From assembly GCA_022800815.1 (NCBI GenBank), contig JAAWRC010000007.1:1-64000 (forward strand): a DNA stretch of 64,000 nucleotides. Reading direction: 5' to 3'. The stretch comes from Lachnospiraceae bacterium. GTDB lineage: Bacteria > Bacillota > Clostridia > Lachnospirales > Lachnospiraceae. The translations under genes and the position numbers were made by a program. The notes beneath the pieces were generated by a model, which did not search any database, was not told the origin of the DNA, and saw nothing but the letters and a program-made list of their open reading frames with translations. Shown piece after piece: positions 18,751-27,312 of this stretch; within the stretch, counting starts at the first letter, position 1, and each line of letters starts with the position of its first letter.

Positions 18751-20754
18751 TCAAGCCCCCTCAGATTCGGTATCAGCCTCCGTTTTGACCATACCATTCT
18801 CATCGACTTCGTGAGCATTGATCATGAGATCCTGAATCTTCACCCGACGCTGTATGTCGGCATTGAAAATGCCAATACCCTGCTCATCAAAGGCTTCACA
18901 AATCTTGGAATAACGTGTCTGCCCCTTTGCGCTGCCTTGAAAAAGTTTTCCACGTTTCTGCTTTGCGGCATCATCGAAGAGATACATGAGAACCTTATGT
19001 TTAAAAACATCACAGAAGCTCACACTATTGATTTCCGAACCGCCGTCAGCCGGAATGACGATATTACGTGCTATGAAATACGGGCCAAGCTGCTTATCCT
19101 CGTTTATCTTCTCGTCGGCAAGGAATTCGTTAATCGCTTTGCGTAATTCATTCCATTCAATACGCTGCTTTTCTTTCGAGCCGACCGTCACGAACTTTCC
19201 CCTGATATCTTTATCACTATCGTCAATTCCGAGATACGTAAAATCCCATCTTCTTTTGAATGCCGTATCCATTGGGAATACGCCCTGATCGGCACTATTC
19301 ATGGTCGCCCAGATAAACAGATTGTCCGGAATACGGATTTTCGAATAATCATCCGGTTCTCCGCCCAGTTCTTTCGCAAGGTAACCCTTAATGTCCTCCG
19401 AAGCTTGAATCGGATATTCACTTATTTCGTCCTCGCCACGATCAAGCAGTTGGAACACGTCGCCAAATACAGCCGCCACATTGGCACGATTAATTTCCTC
19501 GATAATCAGCAGATGTGGTTTAGGCTTGCCCGTGCGGGCACTCTTTAAGGCATTAACGTATACTCGCATGAACGGCCCAGGAACATATTCATAAGCGATG
19601 TCACCTGTTGTCTCCTGTCCCCTGATCAGATTTACATACTTTCTGATTGCTTTACCGTGATTTCTTTCTACGATGTTATCGCCGACGGCATCGCTTCCAT
19701 CCTGTTTTCTCGTCTTAAAGGATTCATCTGTATAAAGACCGAGCAAAATTGGCAGCCTGGTCAATCCCTCGCCTTTAAACCGTTCAAACAGCAAATCATA
19801 TTTTTCCTGAGCGGACTTCCCCTTGTCATTTAATACGGATATGACATCGTCTGTATCCTGGTCCAAACTCGCTTTCTTATTAAACACCATGACCGGTTTG
19901 TACGTTCCAACAAAATTTGCATAAGAATAATCCGGGTGGAAAGTAACACGTTCGTAATCGGTCTCATTTTCTTCGCCCAGGAGTTTCTTCCGATCCCTGT
20001 TTACGGAAAAGCTCTTACCAGTACCCGGCGCACCAAACAAAATTCTGTTGCGGGGAAATTCACTCTCCAATCCCGTCTGAAAGCAGATCGGATTATTACG
20101 GCCTTCCTCATCAATTTTAATCTGTTTGGAAAGAGACGTGTCAATCATCTTGCCGAATGGGTTATTTAAAGAATCTACAAATTCTATGCTTTTTTCTTCA
20201 ACGGGCAGTACTCCTCTGCGTTCGCCCTCAAAAATACGTTCAAGACCGACGTTAACAGGCCACGATTCTGGCATCGCATTAGCATTAATAAATCCGGCAT
20301 AATACTTCTTATACGTTGTCCTTATGATAGTTATTAAGAGATCGTCTATAATCCCTTTAAAATTTCCATCAGAAGTATAAGCCCCCTTGCGATCTTTTAA
20401 CGGCTCGGGAAAACCATTATCAATCGACCAGGCCGGATGCTTGTATTTCATATTCTGACGGCTGATTCTGTAGTTGCTGCGCCCCTTTCTTGGAGCAAAC
20501 TCAATAAATGCCGCCTTTCTGGAATTCCCAAGCACATGAGCGTTAAAAGTATATATTGAACGCACTTCCCCATCAAGCGGGCTATCTGACATTTCAGCAT
20601 AATTTAAGAAATCCACGATACTTTCATTGTCTATGCCTGCAGCCTCAAGGTAAGTTTGACCCCCGCCGCCCTCTGGCTTATCAATATCGTAGAGTTTTTT
20701 AAAATCAGAAGGATTGATTTTCCTGTAAAAAATTCTATCAATATATTCCATCAC
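18751..20754 (-). CDS. McrB-like AAA+ GTPase/ATPase, restriction motor subunit
   Basis: Motor subunit of a McrBC/LlaJI-type restriction complex, 667 residues. Residues 1-190 form a non-AAA N-terminal region, expected to recognise DNA as in LlaJI R1. The AAA+ core has Walker A GAPGTGKS at 241-248, Walker B LLIIEE at 415-420 followed by INRAN, sensor MNSAD with N486, and the paired arginines R501/R502 in FKRRWDF. The MNxAD element is characteristic of McrB. The downstream gene provides the nuclease; upstream lie two methyltransferases 7 and 6 bases apart, so all four form one operon. The specific target sequence cannot be read. Confidence 0.9.
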   Translation of the reverse strand: MMEYIDRIFYRKINPSDFKKLYDIDKPEGGGGQTYLEAAGIDNESIVDFLNYAEMSDSPLDGEVRSIYTFNAHVLGNSRKAAFIEFAPRKGRSNYRISRQNMKYKHPAWSIDNGFPEPLKDRKGAYTSDGNFKGIIDDLLITIIRTTYKKYYAGFINANAMPESWPVNVGLERIFEGERRGVLPVEEKSIEFVDSLNNPFGKMIDTSLSKQIKIDEEGRNNPICFQTGLESEFPRNRILFGAPGTGKSFSVNRDRKKLLGEENETDYERVTFHPDYSYANFVGTYKPVMVFNKKASLDQDTDDVISVLNDKGKSAQEKYDLLFERFKGEGLTRLPILLGLYTDESFKTRKQDGSDAVGDNIVERNHGKAIRKYVNLIRGQETTGDIAYEYVPGPFMRVYVNALKSARTGKPKPHLLIIEEINRANVAAVFGDVFQLLDRGEDEISEYPIQASEDIKGYLAKELGGEPDDYSKIRIPDNLFIWATMNSADQGVFPMDTAFKRRWDFTYLGIDDSDKDIRGKFVTVGSKEKQRIEWNELRKAINEFLADEKINEDKQLGPYFIARNIVIPADGGSEINSVSFCDVFKHKVLMYLFDDAAKQKRGKLFQGSAKGQTRYSKICEAFDEQGIGIFNADIQRRVKIQDLMINAHEVDENGMVKTEADTESEGA

Positions 20755-20761
20755 CTTTCCC

Positions 20762-21808
20762 TTACCTTTCCACTGAGATTAAGTACTCTTTCAGCTTTGG
20801 CGGCAGCTTGCTGTCGTTACTCCTAAATCTATTGTAATCTATTTCCAAAACATCCACTTTGCCGATCGCACTGAAGCATTCTTCTAATTGCTGTAAGGAG
20901 AAAAGACCGTCTTCACTATAGCTCACCAAAAATTTATCGCAGTGCATGTCTCTCATAATCTTCTCAAATGATTGCAGTCCCTTTGTTTTGGTACACAGCT
21001 TTGAATGTTGATCCCACCAATCCCGAAGGCCGCTCTTCCCAACAGCATCGGGAAAATCCCCTCTGGCCAGGGTCTCCAGTACATGGTAATTTGCAGCATA
21101 TTGTCTTTTCATATATGGCGGATCTATGTAGCACAAATCAGCAGTTATCAGACCGGCAAGATTTTCTGCAAACCCTCGCATAACCGTATGCCCATCCGCA
21201 TTCTCGTCATAGATCTCAACCGGAGCAAGACTGATAGGACTTTCAGAGTTATTTTTAAAGTTTGAAAGAAAATACCCATATGTCCCAGAAATATTTGCAA
21301 CCTCATTAACGGCCATAATCAAAGTGTGCTTCAGCAGTGATTCTTCTTTTTTATCAACCAATCCTTTTTTTATCCAATCATTGACACACTCTCTAATCGC
21401 ATCAATCTTCGCTGCATTTTCAGAAGTGAAATATTTACGTGAGGGACAGCCATTGACAGGTTTTCCTTTCGGTGAAAACTCCCTAAAGAAAAAGCTCTCT
21501 TTCGGATCCAGACCATTAAGGTAATTCAAGACGCTCCTGTAGGCGCTGTCATCGTCTCTTTTGATTATATCCTTTAATTTTGAAAACTCCGGATAAGTTC
21601 CAATCTGAAGGTTTGTTACTAAATGATGATAGGAATATGTCATTACGTCGGAGGCAACAAGCGAGTACCCTTGCTTCCTTAATTCAAGAGAGACCGCCCC
21701 CGTTCCCGCCATTACGTCAGCCACAGTCCCCGTGTCGCCGATCATTTCATTAATCCTGCTGACTATATGTGGTAAAAGTTTTGTTTTATTTCCAATGTAC
21801 CGATACAT
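20762..21808 (-). CDS. D12-class N6-adenine DNA methyltransferase (Dam-like)
   Basis: Predicted modification enzyme of 348 residues. It begins MYRYIGNKTKLLPHI, the usual opening of D12/Dam-type enzymes. The SAM-binding motif DVMAGTGAVSLELR lies at about 31-44 and the catalytic DPPY at 229-232 (LCYIDPPYMKRQYAANYH). It sits 7 bases upstream of the McrB-like gene and 6 bases downstream of a second methyltransferase. Two methylases beside one restriction pair suit an asymmetric target where each strand needs its own enzyme. Recognition sequence unknown. Confidence 0.88.
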   Translation of the reverse strand: MYRYIGNKTKLLPHIVSRINEMIGDTGTVADVMAGTGAVSLELRKQGYSLVASDVMTYSYHHLVTNLQIGTYPEFSKLKDIIKRDDDSAYRSVLNYLNGLDPKESFFFREFSPKGKPVNGCPSRKYFTSENAAKIDAIRECVNDWIKKGLVDKKEESLLKHTLIMAVNEVANISGTYGYFLSNFKNNSESPISLAPVEIYDENADGHTVMRGFAENLAGLITADLCYIDPPYMKRQYAANYHVLETLARGDFPDAVGKSGLRDWWDQHSKLCTKTKGLQSFEKIMRDMHCDKFLVSYSEDGLFSLQQLEECFSAIGKVDVLEIDYNRFRSNDSKLPPKLKEYLISVER

Positions 21809-21814
21809 TCGTTA

Positions 21815-23437
21815 TCAGGTCTCCATTTTCATATGATTGATTGCGCTTAAATCGGGAAGCCTGCCCATTTCCCTTGAAATCAAGATTCGTTCCTTTTCGT
21901 TTAATCCATATTTTTTCATGATCAGCCTCTCTAATTGCAGATCTATATGATAGTCATATTCTTTCATGAGTTCTTTCGAGAGTGACACTATTTCCAAATC
22001 CGTCTTATCCCCACGATACGGTCGAATCGGCAGTGTGAAAATAATCTGCTTTGTAAAATATGGATGAGACTTCCACTCGTTCTCGCCGTATACTTTCAAA
22101 TAGTAATAATAGACTACCCTTGAATTAATCAATGCGAGATAGTATTCCAGTGGAATATCATTCTTAACATCTGTATATTTCAAAATGTATACCGTTTGAC
22201 TCGTCAAAGTTCCGGAATAGTCAATTGCGGCATAGATACCGAGCCCCGTTTTACGTATCAACAACTTTGGCTTTGAATACAAATCTCTGTTCTTATAATT
22301 GATTCCCTTTATCCCCATTCGGATATAACATTCACCGGTGATCCTATAGCGCTGAATATTTTCGCCGACAAAAATAGGATTATGATCATGATCTTGGCTT
22401 TGTATTATTGCATTCTCCGTATTCTCCATTTCCACTTTCATTTTTTCATTGCAATGAATGCAAGTCTTATATCCTTCTTCAAAATGCTTTCTTGAATAAC
22501 CCTGAGCCTGTCCGCATGCAGGACAAAAAACTATCTTTCCAGACTTGGATATTTCAACTCCCCTTCCAAATATGAATTCTTTCTCCAGGCTTACAGTCTC
22601 ATTTGTTATCTTATTGATAAGATCTTCCTCATCAGTACGCATGTCAATATCAAAATGACATGCTGAATTATTAAGAAAACGTGACTGTTTTACAGTATGA
22701 ACATGCTTCTGAAAAAAAAAGTCCAACGTTCCCTTGCCGGCCAAATACGCCTTGCGGTCATCCGTAGATAACCTAAAACATGCGGTCTCAGTCTCATCCC
22801 GGGGATTGTCCTTTTTGCACACTATTACAGCCGTCGCCCTGTTTACTTCTTCAAAAATCTTTTCACCCAGCCTTGCAACGACCAGAATCTGTGTACGTTC
22901 TGCAATAAATCTTCTTAAATTCTCATTTTGTGCATCGAACAAGGAATCAGGGATAATAAATGTCATTATGCCTCCGGCACGAAGCAATTTGTATGCAAGT
23001 TCGATGAAAAGAACATAACTGTCATATTGACCTAATATCAGTGAATAACCGGCCTGTACAAGCGCCTTTTTCTCGTACACCTTTTCAGAACTCCACGGGG
23101 GATTGGCGATAATCACATCAACTCCATGCAGTTTTTTATTCCAATATTTTTCAGTAGATCCTTTCATATTCCGAGGCATAATGGCGTCATTGTAAATAAT
23201 GTCAAATTCCTCATTTGTTCTCTTGACGGCATCTTTGTCGATGTCGATTCCAAGATAATGAGCGTTTTCCCCATATCTTTTCCGCATGGCACGCAATAAA
23301 GAACACTCTCCACTGGCAGGATCAAGAATCAATGGTGTTTCTCCTGGATTTTTATTCAAATAGCGGCATAGCAGGCTGGCTGCAAAGTCAGCCAACGAAT
23401 CCGGCGTATATACTACACCATACTTTTGGTTTATCAT
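21815..23437 (-). CDS. Eco57I/TaqI-type N6-adenine DNA methyltransferase with zinc-finger insert
   Basis: Gamma-type adenine methyltransferase of 540 residues. Motif I (LILDPASGECSLLRAM) contains D39 and G43, and catalytic NPPW lies at 112-115. A four-cysteine insert, C305/C308 and C326/C329 (CPACGQ, then CIHCNE), looks like a zinc ribbon. The C-terminal half resembles the TaqI/Eco57I target-recognition region (IRKTGLGIYAAIDYSGTLTS). GGAGGGGAAT precedes the start. It is the first intact gene of the restriction-modification operon, behind a strong promoter at 23601-23629. It could be a modification-only enzyme; no nuclease core is visible in it. Confidence 0.85.
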   Translation of the reverse strand: MINQKYGVVYTPDSLADFAASLLCRYLNKNPGETPLILDPASGECSLLRAMRKRYGENAHYLGIDIDKDAVKRTNEEFDIIYNDAIMPRNMKGSTEKYWNKKLHGVDVIIANPPWSSEKVYEKKALVQAGYSLILGQYDSYVLFIELAYKLLRAGGIMTFIIPDSLFDAQNENLRRFIAERTQILVVARLGEKIFEEVNRATAVIVCKKDNPRDETETACFRLSTDDRKAYLAGKGTLDFFFQKHVHTVKQSRFLNNSACHFDIDMRTDEEDLINKITNETVSLEKEFIFGRGVEISKSGKIVFCPACGQAQGYSRKHFEEGYKTCIHCNEKMKVEMENTENAIIQSQDHDHNPIFVGENIQRYRITGECYIRMGIKGINYKNRDLYSKPKLLIRKTGLGIYAAIDYSGTLTSQTVYILKYTDVKNDIPLEYYLALINSRVVYYYYLKVYGENEWKSHPYFTKQIIFTLPIRPYRGDKTDLEIVSLSKELMKEYDYHIDLQLERLIMKKYGLNEKERILISREMGRLPDLSAINHMKMET

Positions 23438-23452
23438 ATTCCCCTCCGCCGC

Positions 23453-23599
23453 TCACTTGGATTTCTCCTGTTTTTTAGCCCAATCAGATAATTCCGAATA
23501 TTTAACCTGCCATGACTTTCCAATCTTTTGTGCAGGAATGTCTTTGCCTTTTCGAATTCAGACATGTATCGTTGCGGGTTTTGCTCCAAAACCCAGATA
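23453..23599 (-). pseudogene. remnant of an excisionase-type helix-turn-helix gene with in-frame stop
   Basis: Reading the minus strand gives YLGFGAKPATIHV, then TGA at 23560-23558, then IRKGKDIPAQKIGKSWQVKY and SELSDWAKKQEKSK, ending 15 bases before the methyltransferase start. This fits the small HTH_17/excisionase domain, in which a tryptophan (TGG) usually stands where the TGA is. No start codon is recognisable upstream. It is probably a decayed regulator that once led the operon. Reading through the stop is not supported. Confidence 0.6.
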
Positions 23600-23600
23600 G

Positions 23601-23629
23601 ATTATAAATGAAAATGTCGTTGTTTTCAA
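23601..23629 (-). promoter_or_regulatory. promoter of the restriction-modification operon
   Basis: Minus-strand TTGAAA (23629-23624), a 17-base spacer and TATAAT (23606-23601). The -10 overlaps the upstream end of the HTH remnant, so that remnant serves as a leader of about 150 bases. Confidence 0.7.
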
Positions 23630-23673
23630 TGTTTTTTTATCCCATGCAAATTTTCTCTGATTATCATCTACAT

Positions 23674-25908
23674 TTACTCAAACTCAATATCCTCATTGAC
23701 CTTTTTATTAATATCAACTCTTGTCTGGACATCAATTTTATTAACTAACCAACCATTCAGAGTACAGTTCTTAATGAATTCATCAATTCTATTGACACCA
23801 TTAATTTCTTTCAATGTAACTACAACACCAAAGCGAATCCCCATCCCATCTTTAGGATCTAAGCGGTTATTTGTTTTTATTTCCATTCCCCAATTTTTAT
23901 TGTCATAAGATTTCTTAGGTCTCATTTTGTTTTTTGGTCTTTCTGCAATATATTTTACATTGTCCCATTTTCTAAATCTTTCTCTAGCTTCCCCCTCCAA
24001 AAGAAAATATCTTTCATTATCTAATATTACATCCTGATTTTGTTTATCTCCCTTAATATCCTCTATCTTCCCTTTATCATTGATTCTGCCAAAATGTAAA
24101 TTAAGTTCTGTATTTGTATAATCAACACCTTGTGTTCTGTCACACATAGGAAAATAACACATCGTTGCCCTTGCAATATAAGGGTATTTTTCATCCTTAA
24201 TTGGAACTGGAAAATAATAATTATATGTATTCCATTTTTCACTTACATCATATACCAGAAATTTAATTTCATCATCTTTTGTATGAACAATGTCATCTAT
24301 TTTAATAGGTACTATACCATGTCCATATAAAGCAACCTCTTCTGGCGTTGGTTTTTCATTCCAGTCTCTTGCAGCATCAATAAGCAACGCTTTTGCAACT
24401 TCTCTGTTCAATCCTAAAACATCTATCAAGTAAGACAATTTTCGAGCAATCCAAGGAGCCGCAAACGAAGTACCTGCAACGTTTGCTTCCCCTAACGGTT
24501 CACAAACCTTAATATATTTTTCTTCGCTCCCACCATAATAACTAACATCTGGTTTTGCAAAAAAGGATAATGCCAATCCTCTTCTTGCATACTTAGTTGA
24601 CAAACCATTTTGGGTTACGGCATTCACTACCATACTGTTTATTGAGTCAGCAGGCGAACCTATTTTTTCAATATTAGCACTTGGCTTATTCGTCCCTGCA
24701 ACAACAAAAATAACATCATTTTCATATTGAATTTTATCTAACATAGCAGCCTCTGCAGAAATAAAATTGTCATTGACTTCTTGATTACTGCCGAGCGAAA
24801 TATTCCATACTTTTATATCTTTGTTATTTGCAATAATCTCTTTTATTTGTTTGGTAATAGTAAAAGATGAAAATTTTGAACTTGTCGCAACACCAAAATG
24901 GCGTACCTTAAATCTACCACATCCGTCATCAAGCCACGGATTCAATCTTGCACCATCTACAATAATAGAATCCACCGCTGTACCATGACGATAATCATCT
25001 GAGTTTTTAGGAAGATTATCGTCAACCATATCATGATACTCTACCCATTCACCAAAATAGACACGTTTATCAAATAACGTATCAATCACTCCAATAGTTG
25101 GCTCAATAGTTGGCGAAGGCATATACAAAGTCCCCTGCCGATATTCGTGAATGAAATCTTCTGGAGACAATTCTGATAAATCCTCCGTCGCCATAGAAAC
25201 AAGATATGGCGCTTTCTCAAATAAAATCTGTAATTGATTTTCATCTAAAAACACCGTCTGGTTATCCAATATTCTGCTTTTTAAAATGTCAATTCCAATA
25301 CTTTTGAATAACATTCTTGTATCTGTATGCGTATTATATAATGTTATGATACTTTGTTTTAATTGGCGTGTCGCCATTTCCACCTCAAAATCTTCAATAT
25401 ATGAAACATCTGCAACTACCTGTTTAAACATAGATTTTGTCATTGAAAATCGAAAGAATGGTATTTTATCTATTGCTTTTCTATCATCAAAAGTAACTTT
25501 GTCTATTCCATTTTGAAACTTCGCTTTGATTACATCACTTGTTTTTAAAAGCAATTCTATACTTTCATCCAAATCTTCTACATCAAGAAAGTATGTAATA
25601 ATATGTTTCGTTTTTTCTTTATCAAATTTAGCGCCCACAATAGCGTAATTGGAATCCTTCCCTTTAAACAACCCTGCAATTCGATTACTCTTTGCAACTA
25701 TTTTATTATAATGTACGCTAATCAGTATCCCTTCAAAAGGCCTTCTTTCCTGTTTCCAAAATTCTTTTATTTGATCAATTCTGTCTACAAGTCTAATCAA
25801 CTGTTCTTTTGTTACTACTTTTTTGCTGTTCATAGACGCCCCTCCGCCATTACCGGTTTTTGAAGCTTGTACAAATCGCTTTCCCTTTAATTCCAATACA
25901 TTATTCAT
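23674..25908 (-). CDS. S8 subtilase, protease partner of an IetAS-type pair
   Basis: Intracellular subtilisin-like serine protease of 744 residues without signal peptide. The catalytic triad is complete: D276 in TIGVIDTLFD, H308 in YRHGTAVDS, S481 in VAGTSFAAPWIA, with oxyanion N407 in VVAGTNKPS. About 265 residues precede the protease domain and about 200 follow it, neither recognised. It overlaps the upstream AAA ATPase as TAATG. An AAA ATPase followed by a subtilase is the arrangement of IetAS, known from an Agrobacterium plasmid stability locus and later listed among phage-defence systems. Composition is very AT-rich. Assignment to IetAS rests on gene order and domains, not on a search. 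Confidence 0.82.
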   Translation of the reverse strand: MNNVLELKGKRFVQASKTGNGGGASMNSKKVVTKEQLIRLVDRIDQIKEFWKQERRPFEGILISVHYNKIVAKSNRIAGLFKGKDSNYAIVGAKFDKEKTKHIITYFLDVEDLDESIELLLKTSDVIKAKFQNGIDKVTFDDRKAIDKIPFFRFSMTKSMFKQVVADVSYIEDFEVEMATRQLKQSIITLYNTHTDTRMLFKSIGIDILKSRILDNQTVFLDENQLQILFEKAPYLVSMATEDLSELSPEDFIHEYRQGTLYMPSPTIEPTIGVIDTLFDKRVYFGEWVEYHDMVDDNLPKNSDDYRHGTAVDSIIVDGARLNPWLDDGCGRFKVRHFGVATSSKFSSFTITKQIKEIIANNKDIKVWNISLGSNQEVNDNFISAEAAMLDKIQYENDVIFVVAGTNKPSANIEKIGSPADSINSMVVNAVTQNGLSTKYARRGLALSFFAKPDVSYYGGSEEKYIKVCEPLGEANVAGTSFAAPWIARKLSYLIDVLGLNREVAKALLIDAARDWNEKPTPEEVALYGHGIVPIKIDDIVHTKDDEIKFLVYDVSEKWNTYNYYFPVPIKDEKYPYIARATMCYFPMCDRTQGVDYTNTELNLHFGRINDKGKIEDIKGDKQNQDVILDNERYFLLEGEARERFRKWDNVKYIAERPKNKMRPKKSYDNKNWGMEIKTNNRLDPKDGMGIRFGVVVTLKEINGVNRIDEFIKNCTLNGWLVNKIDVQTRVDINKKVNEDIEFE

Positions 25909-26969
25909 TAATTATCTTCCTCCTTACTTAATTTTCTGGATATGGCACTTTTAGATTTCCCTTTGAGCTTTTCTATTTCTCTGACCGTAAACCCTTGCGC
26001 ATGAAGTTGTTCTATATCAATTTCTTCCAAATTGCTTACTAAACAATTATAAAGCCTCCTCAAATAATCATATTCTACATTTACATCACTGAATGCCAAA
26101 GAAGTTTTTATAATGTTTTTCAACCCCCCTGGATAAGGCAAATTAGACGACACCCGCAATATTTTCTTAAATAATCTAGTATCTTTAGGAATACCTTTAA
26201 AATTTTTAATAAATGATACAAAATAATACTCTGCGACTTCCAATAAATCTTCTTTGTTATATCTGTTAAAATTAATCACCGCATCAAAACGTCTAATTAG
26301 AGCTTTATCAAAATTAGAATACAAATTTGTTGTCGCAATAATTACTATTTCTTTATTTAAATCAGTTAATCTATCAAACTCTCTTAAAATAGTTGACGTA
26401 ACCCGCCCCATCTCTCGCACATCATTTCTATTTACTCTATCCAAGGCAATCACATCTATTTCATCGAATAAAATAACAACTTTATTTGAATATGGAATCA
26501 TATTTATCTCAGCAAAAACACTGGCTATATTCTTGTTAGTTTGACCTAGTTTGCTATCAATTAAATGCTCAAAATCAACACAATATAATGTTCTGCCAAG
26601 CAGCCGCGCTATATGTTTCGCAGCTTCTGTTTTTCCACTGCCCGGCAGTCCCTCAAGTAAAAATTTATTTATCCCAATATTATGATTAACTGCATTAATA
26701 ATACCTTTTATATCATTAGATATTGCTACTGGTAAATTCAATGGTTGCATTTCTCTGATATCTATTTGTTTTAAAAATTCACTTTCAAAATCACTAGCCT
26801 GCGGAACATACAAGTTGGATTCTGCTATTAACCCCATTATATATTCAGCCAGTTGATAATCACCAATGGCATCAAAATATTTCGCTATGCTTACTGCCTC
26901 ATTTCTAAATGCATTCTCATTCTTTTCAACATGATATTTTATCAAGTTTAATATATTTTGTTTTTTCAC
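25908..26969 (-). CDS. AAA ATPase, regulator partner of the subtilase (IetA-like)
   Basis: ATPase of 353 residues. The GTG start at 26969 is supported by GGAGGT nine bases upstream. An N-terminal helical region precedes the AAA core: Walker A GLPGSGKT (107-114), Walker B VVILFDEID (D169, E170), sensor ATTN (N215) and R226/R227. The C-terminus (FTVREIEKLKGKSKSAISRK) looks like a small helix-turn-helix. The ATPase is expected to hold the downstream protease in check or activate it on infection, as proposed for such pairs. The C-terminal motif may allow self-regulation at the direct repeats upstream. Very AT-rich, unlike its flanks. Confidence 0.8.
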   Translation of the reverse strand: MKKQNILNLIKYHVEKNENAFRNEAVSIAKYFDAIGDYQLAEYIMGLIAESNLYVPQASDFESEFLKQIDIREMQPLNLPVAISNDIKGIINAVNHNIGINKFLLEGLPGSGKTEAAKHIARLLGRTLYCVDFEHLIDSKLGQTNKNIASVFAEINMIPYSNKVVILFDEIDVIALDRVNRNDVREMGRVTSTILREFDRLTDLNKEIVIIATTNLYSNFDKALIRRFDAVINFNRYNKEDLLEVAEYYFVSFIKNFKGIPKDTRLFKKILRVSSNLPYPGGLKNIIKTSLAFSDVNVEYDYLRRLYNCLVSNLEEIDIEQLHAQGFTVREIEKLKGKSKSAISRKLSKEEDN

Positions 26970-26998
26970 AAGAGCGCACCTCCAATTACTTTTTTTAT

Positions 26999-27045
26999 AT
27001 TATATCATATATTGGGACAAAAAAATACTATTTTGGGACAAAAAA
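26999..27045 (-). promoter_or_regulatory. IetA-like promoter with two phased operator repeats
   Basis: A minus-strand TATAAT lies at 27004-26999. Immediately upstream the 13-mer TTGGGACAAAAAA occurs twice, at 27012 and 27033, spaced 21 bp, two turns of the helix. The repeats would overlap the -35 region, so a bound repressor could block transcription. Confidence 0.55.
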
Positions 27046-27067
27046 TAATTTTTTATATCCACCAAAC

Positions 27068-27094
27068 AAAAAAACACCTGCATAGCGTCAGATG
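27068..27094 (-). terminator. terminator after the right-end gene remnant
   Basis: Minus-strand CATCTG (27094-27089) pairs with CAGGTG (27080-27075, one wobble) across an 8-base loop, then seven T. It insulates the ATPase promoter from transcription entering from the right. Confidence 0.6.
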
Positions 27095-27104
27095 GCTTTT
27101 TTAA

Positions 27105-27287
27105 TCAAATTATCTCAAAATGTTTCAAAGCATCCTTTATCGCTTCCACTTTCTCCGCCGTCGGATGTTTCAATCCCTCTACCGCACTAAGAACATCATG
27201 TTTGTATGCTTCGGCTCTCTTGACGATATTATCAAGCGGCACTTTGCCCCCCAGAGGGCCTACGGGAAATGGCAAATACTTTTGTCG
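27105..27287 (-). pseudogene. 3' fragment of an unrecognised gene at the right island edge
   Basis: The minus strand reads KYLPFPVGPLGGKVPLDNIV, KRAEAYKHDVLSAVEGLKHP and TAEKVEAIKDALKHFEII before a stop at 27107-27105. The residue pattern is protein-like and a terminator follows. Upstream the frame meets a stop, while a one-base shift continues as AFWLDPFYKKLIENDKSICH into the direct repeat. I do not recognise the family and see no start. Probably the tail of a gene cut when the island formed. Confidence 0.5.
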
Positions 27288-27312
27288 TTTTCAATCAATT
27301 TCTTATAAAATG

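Noticed and set aside
20968..21265. Small plus-strand frames inside the D12 methyltransferase
   Set aside because: No ribosome sites; they mirror conserved motif regions of the methyltransferase.
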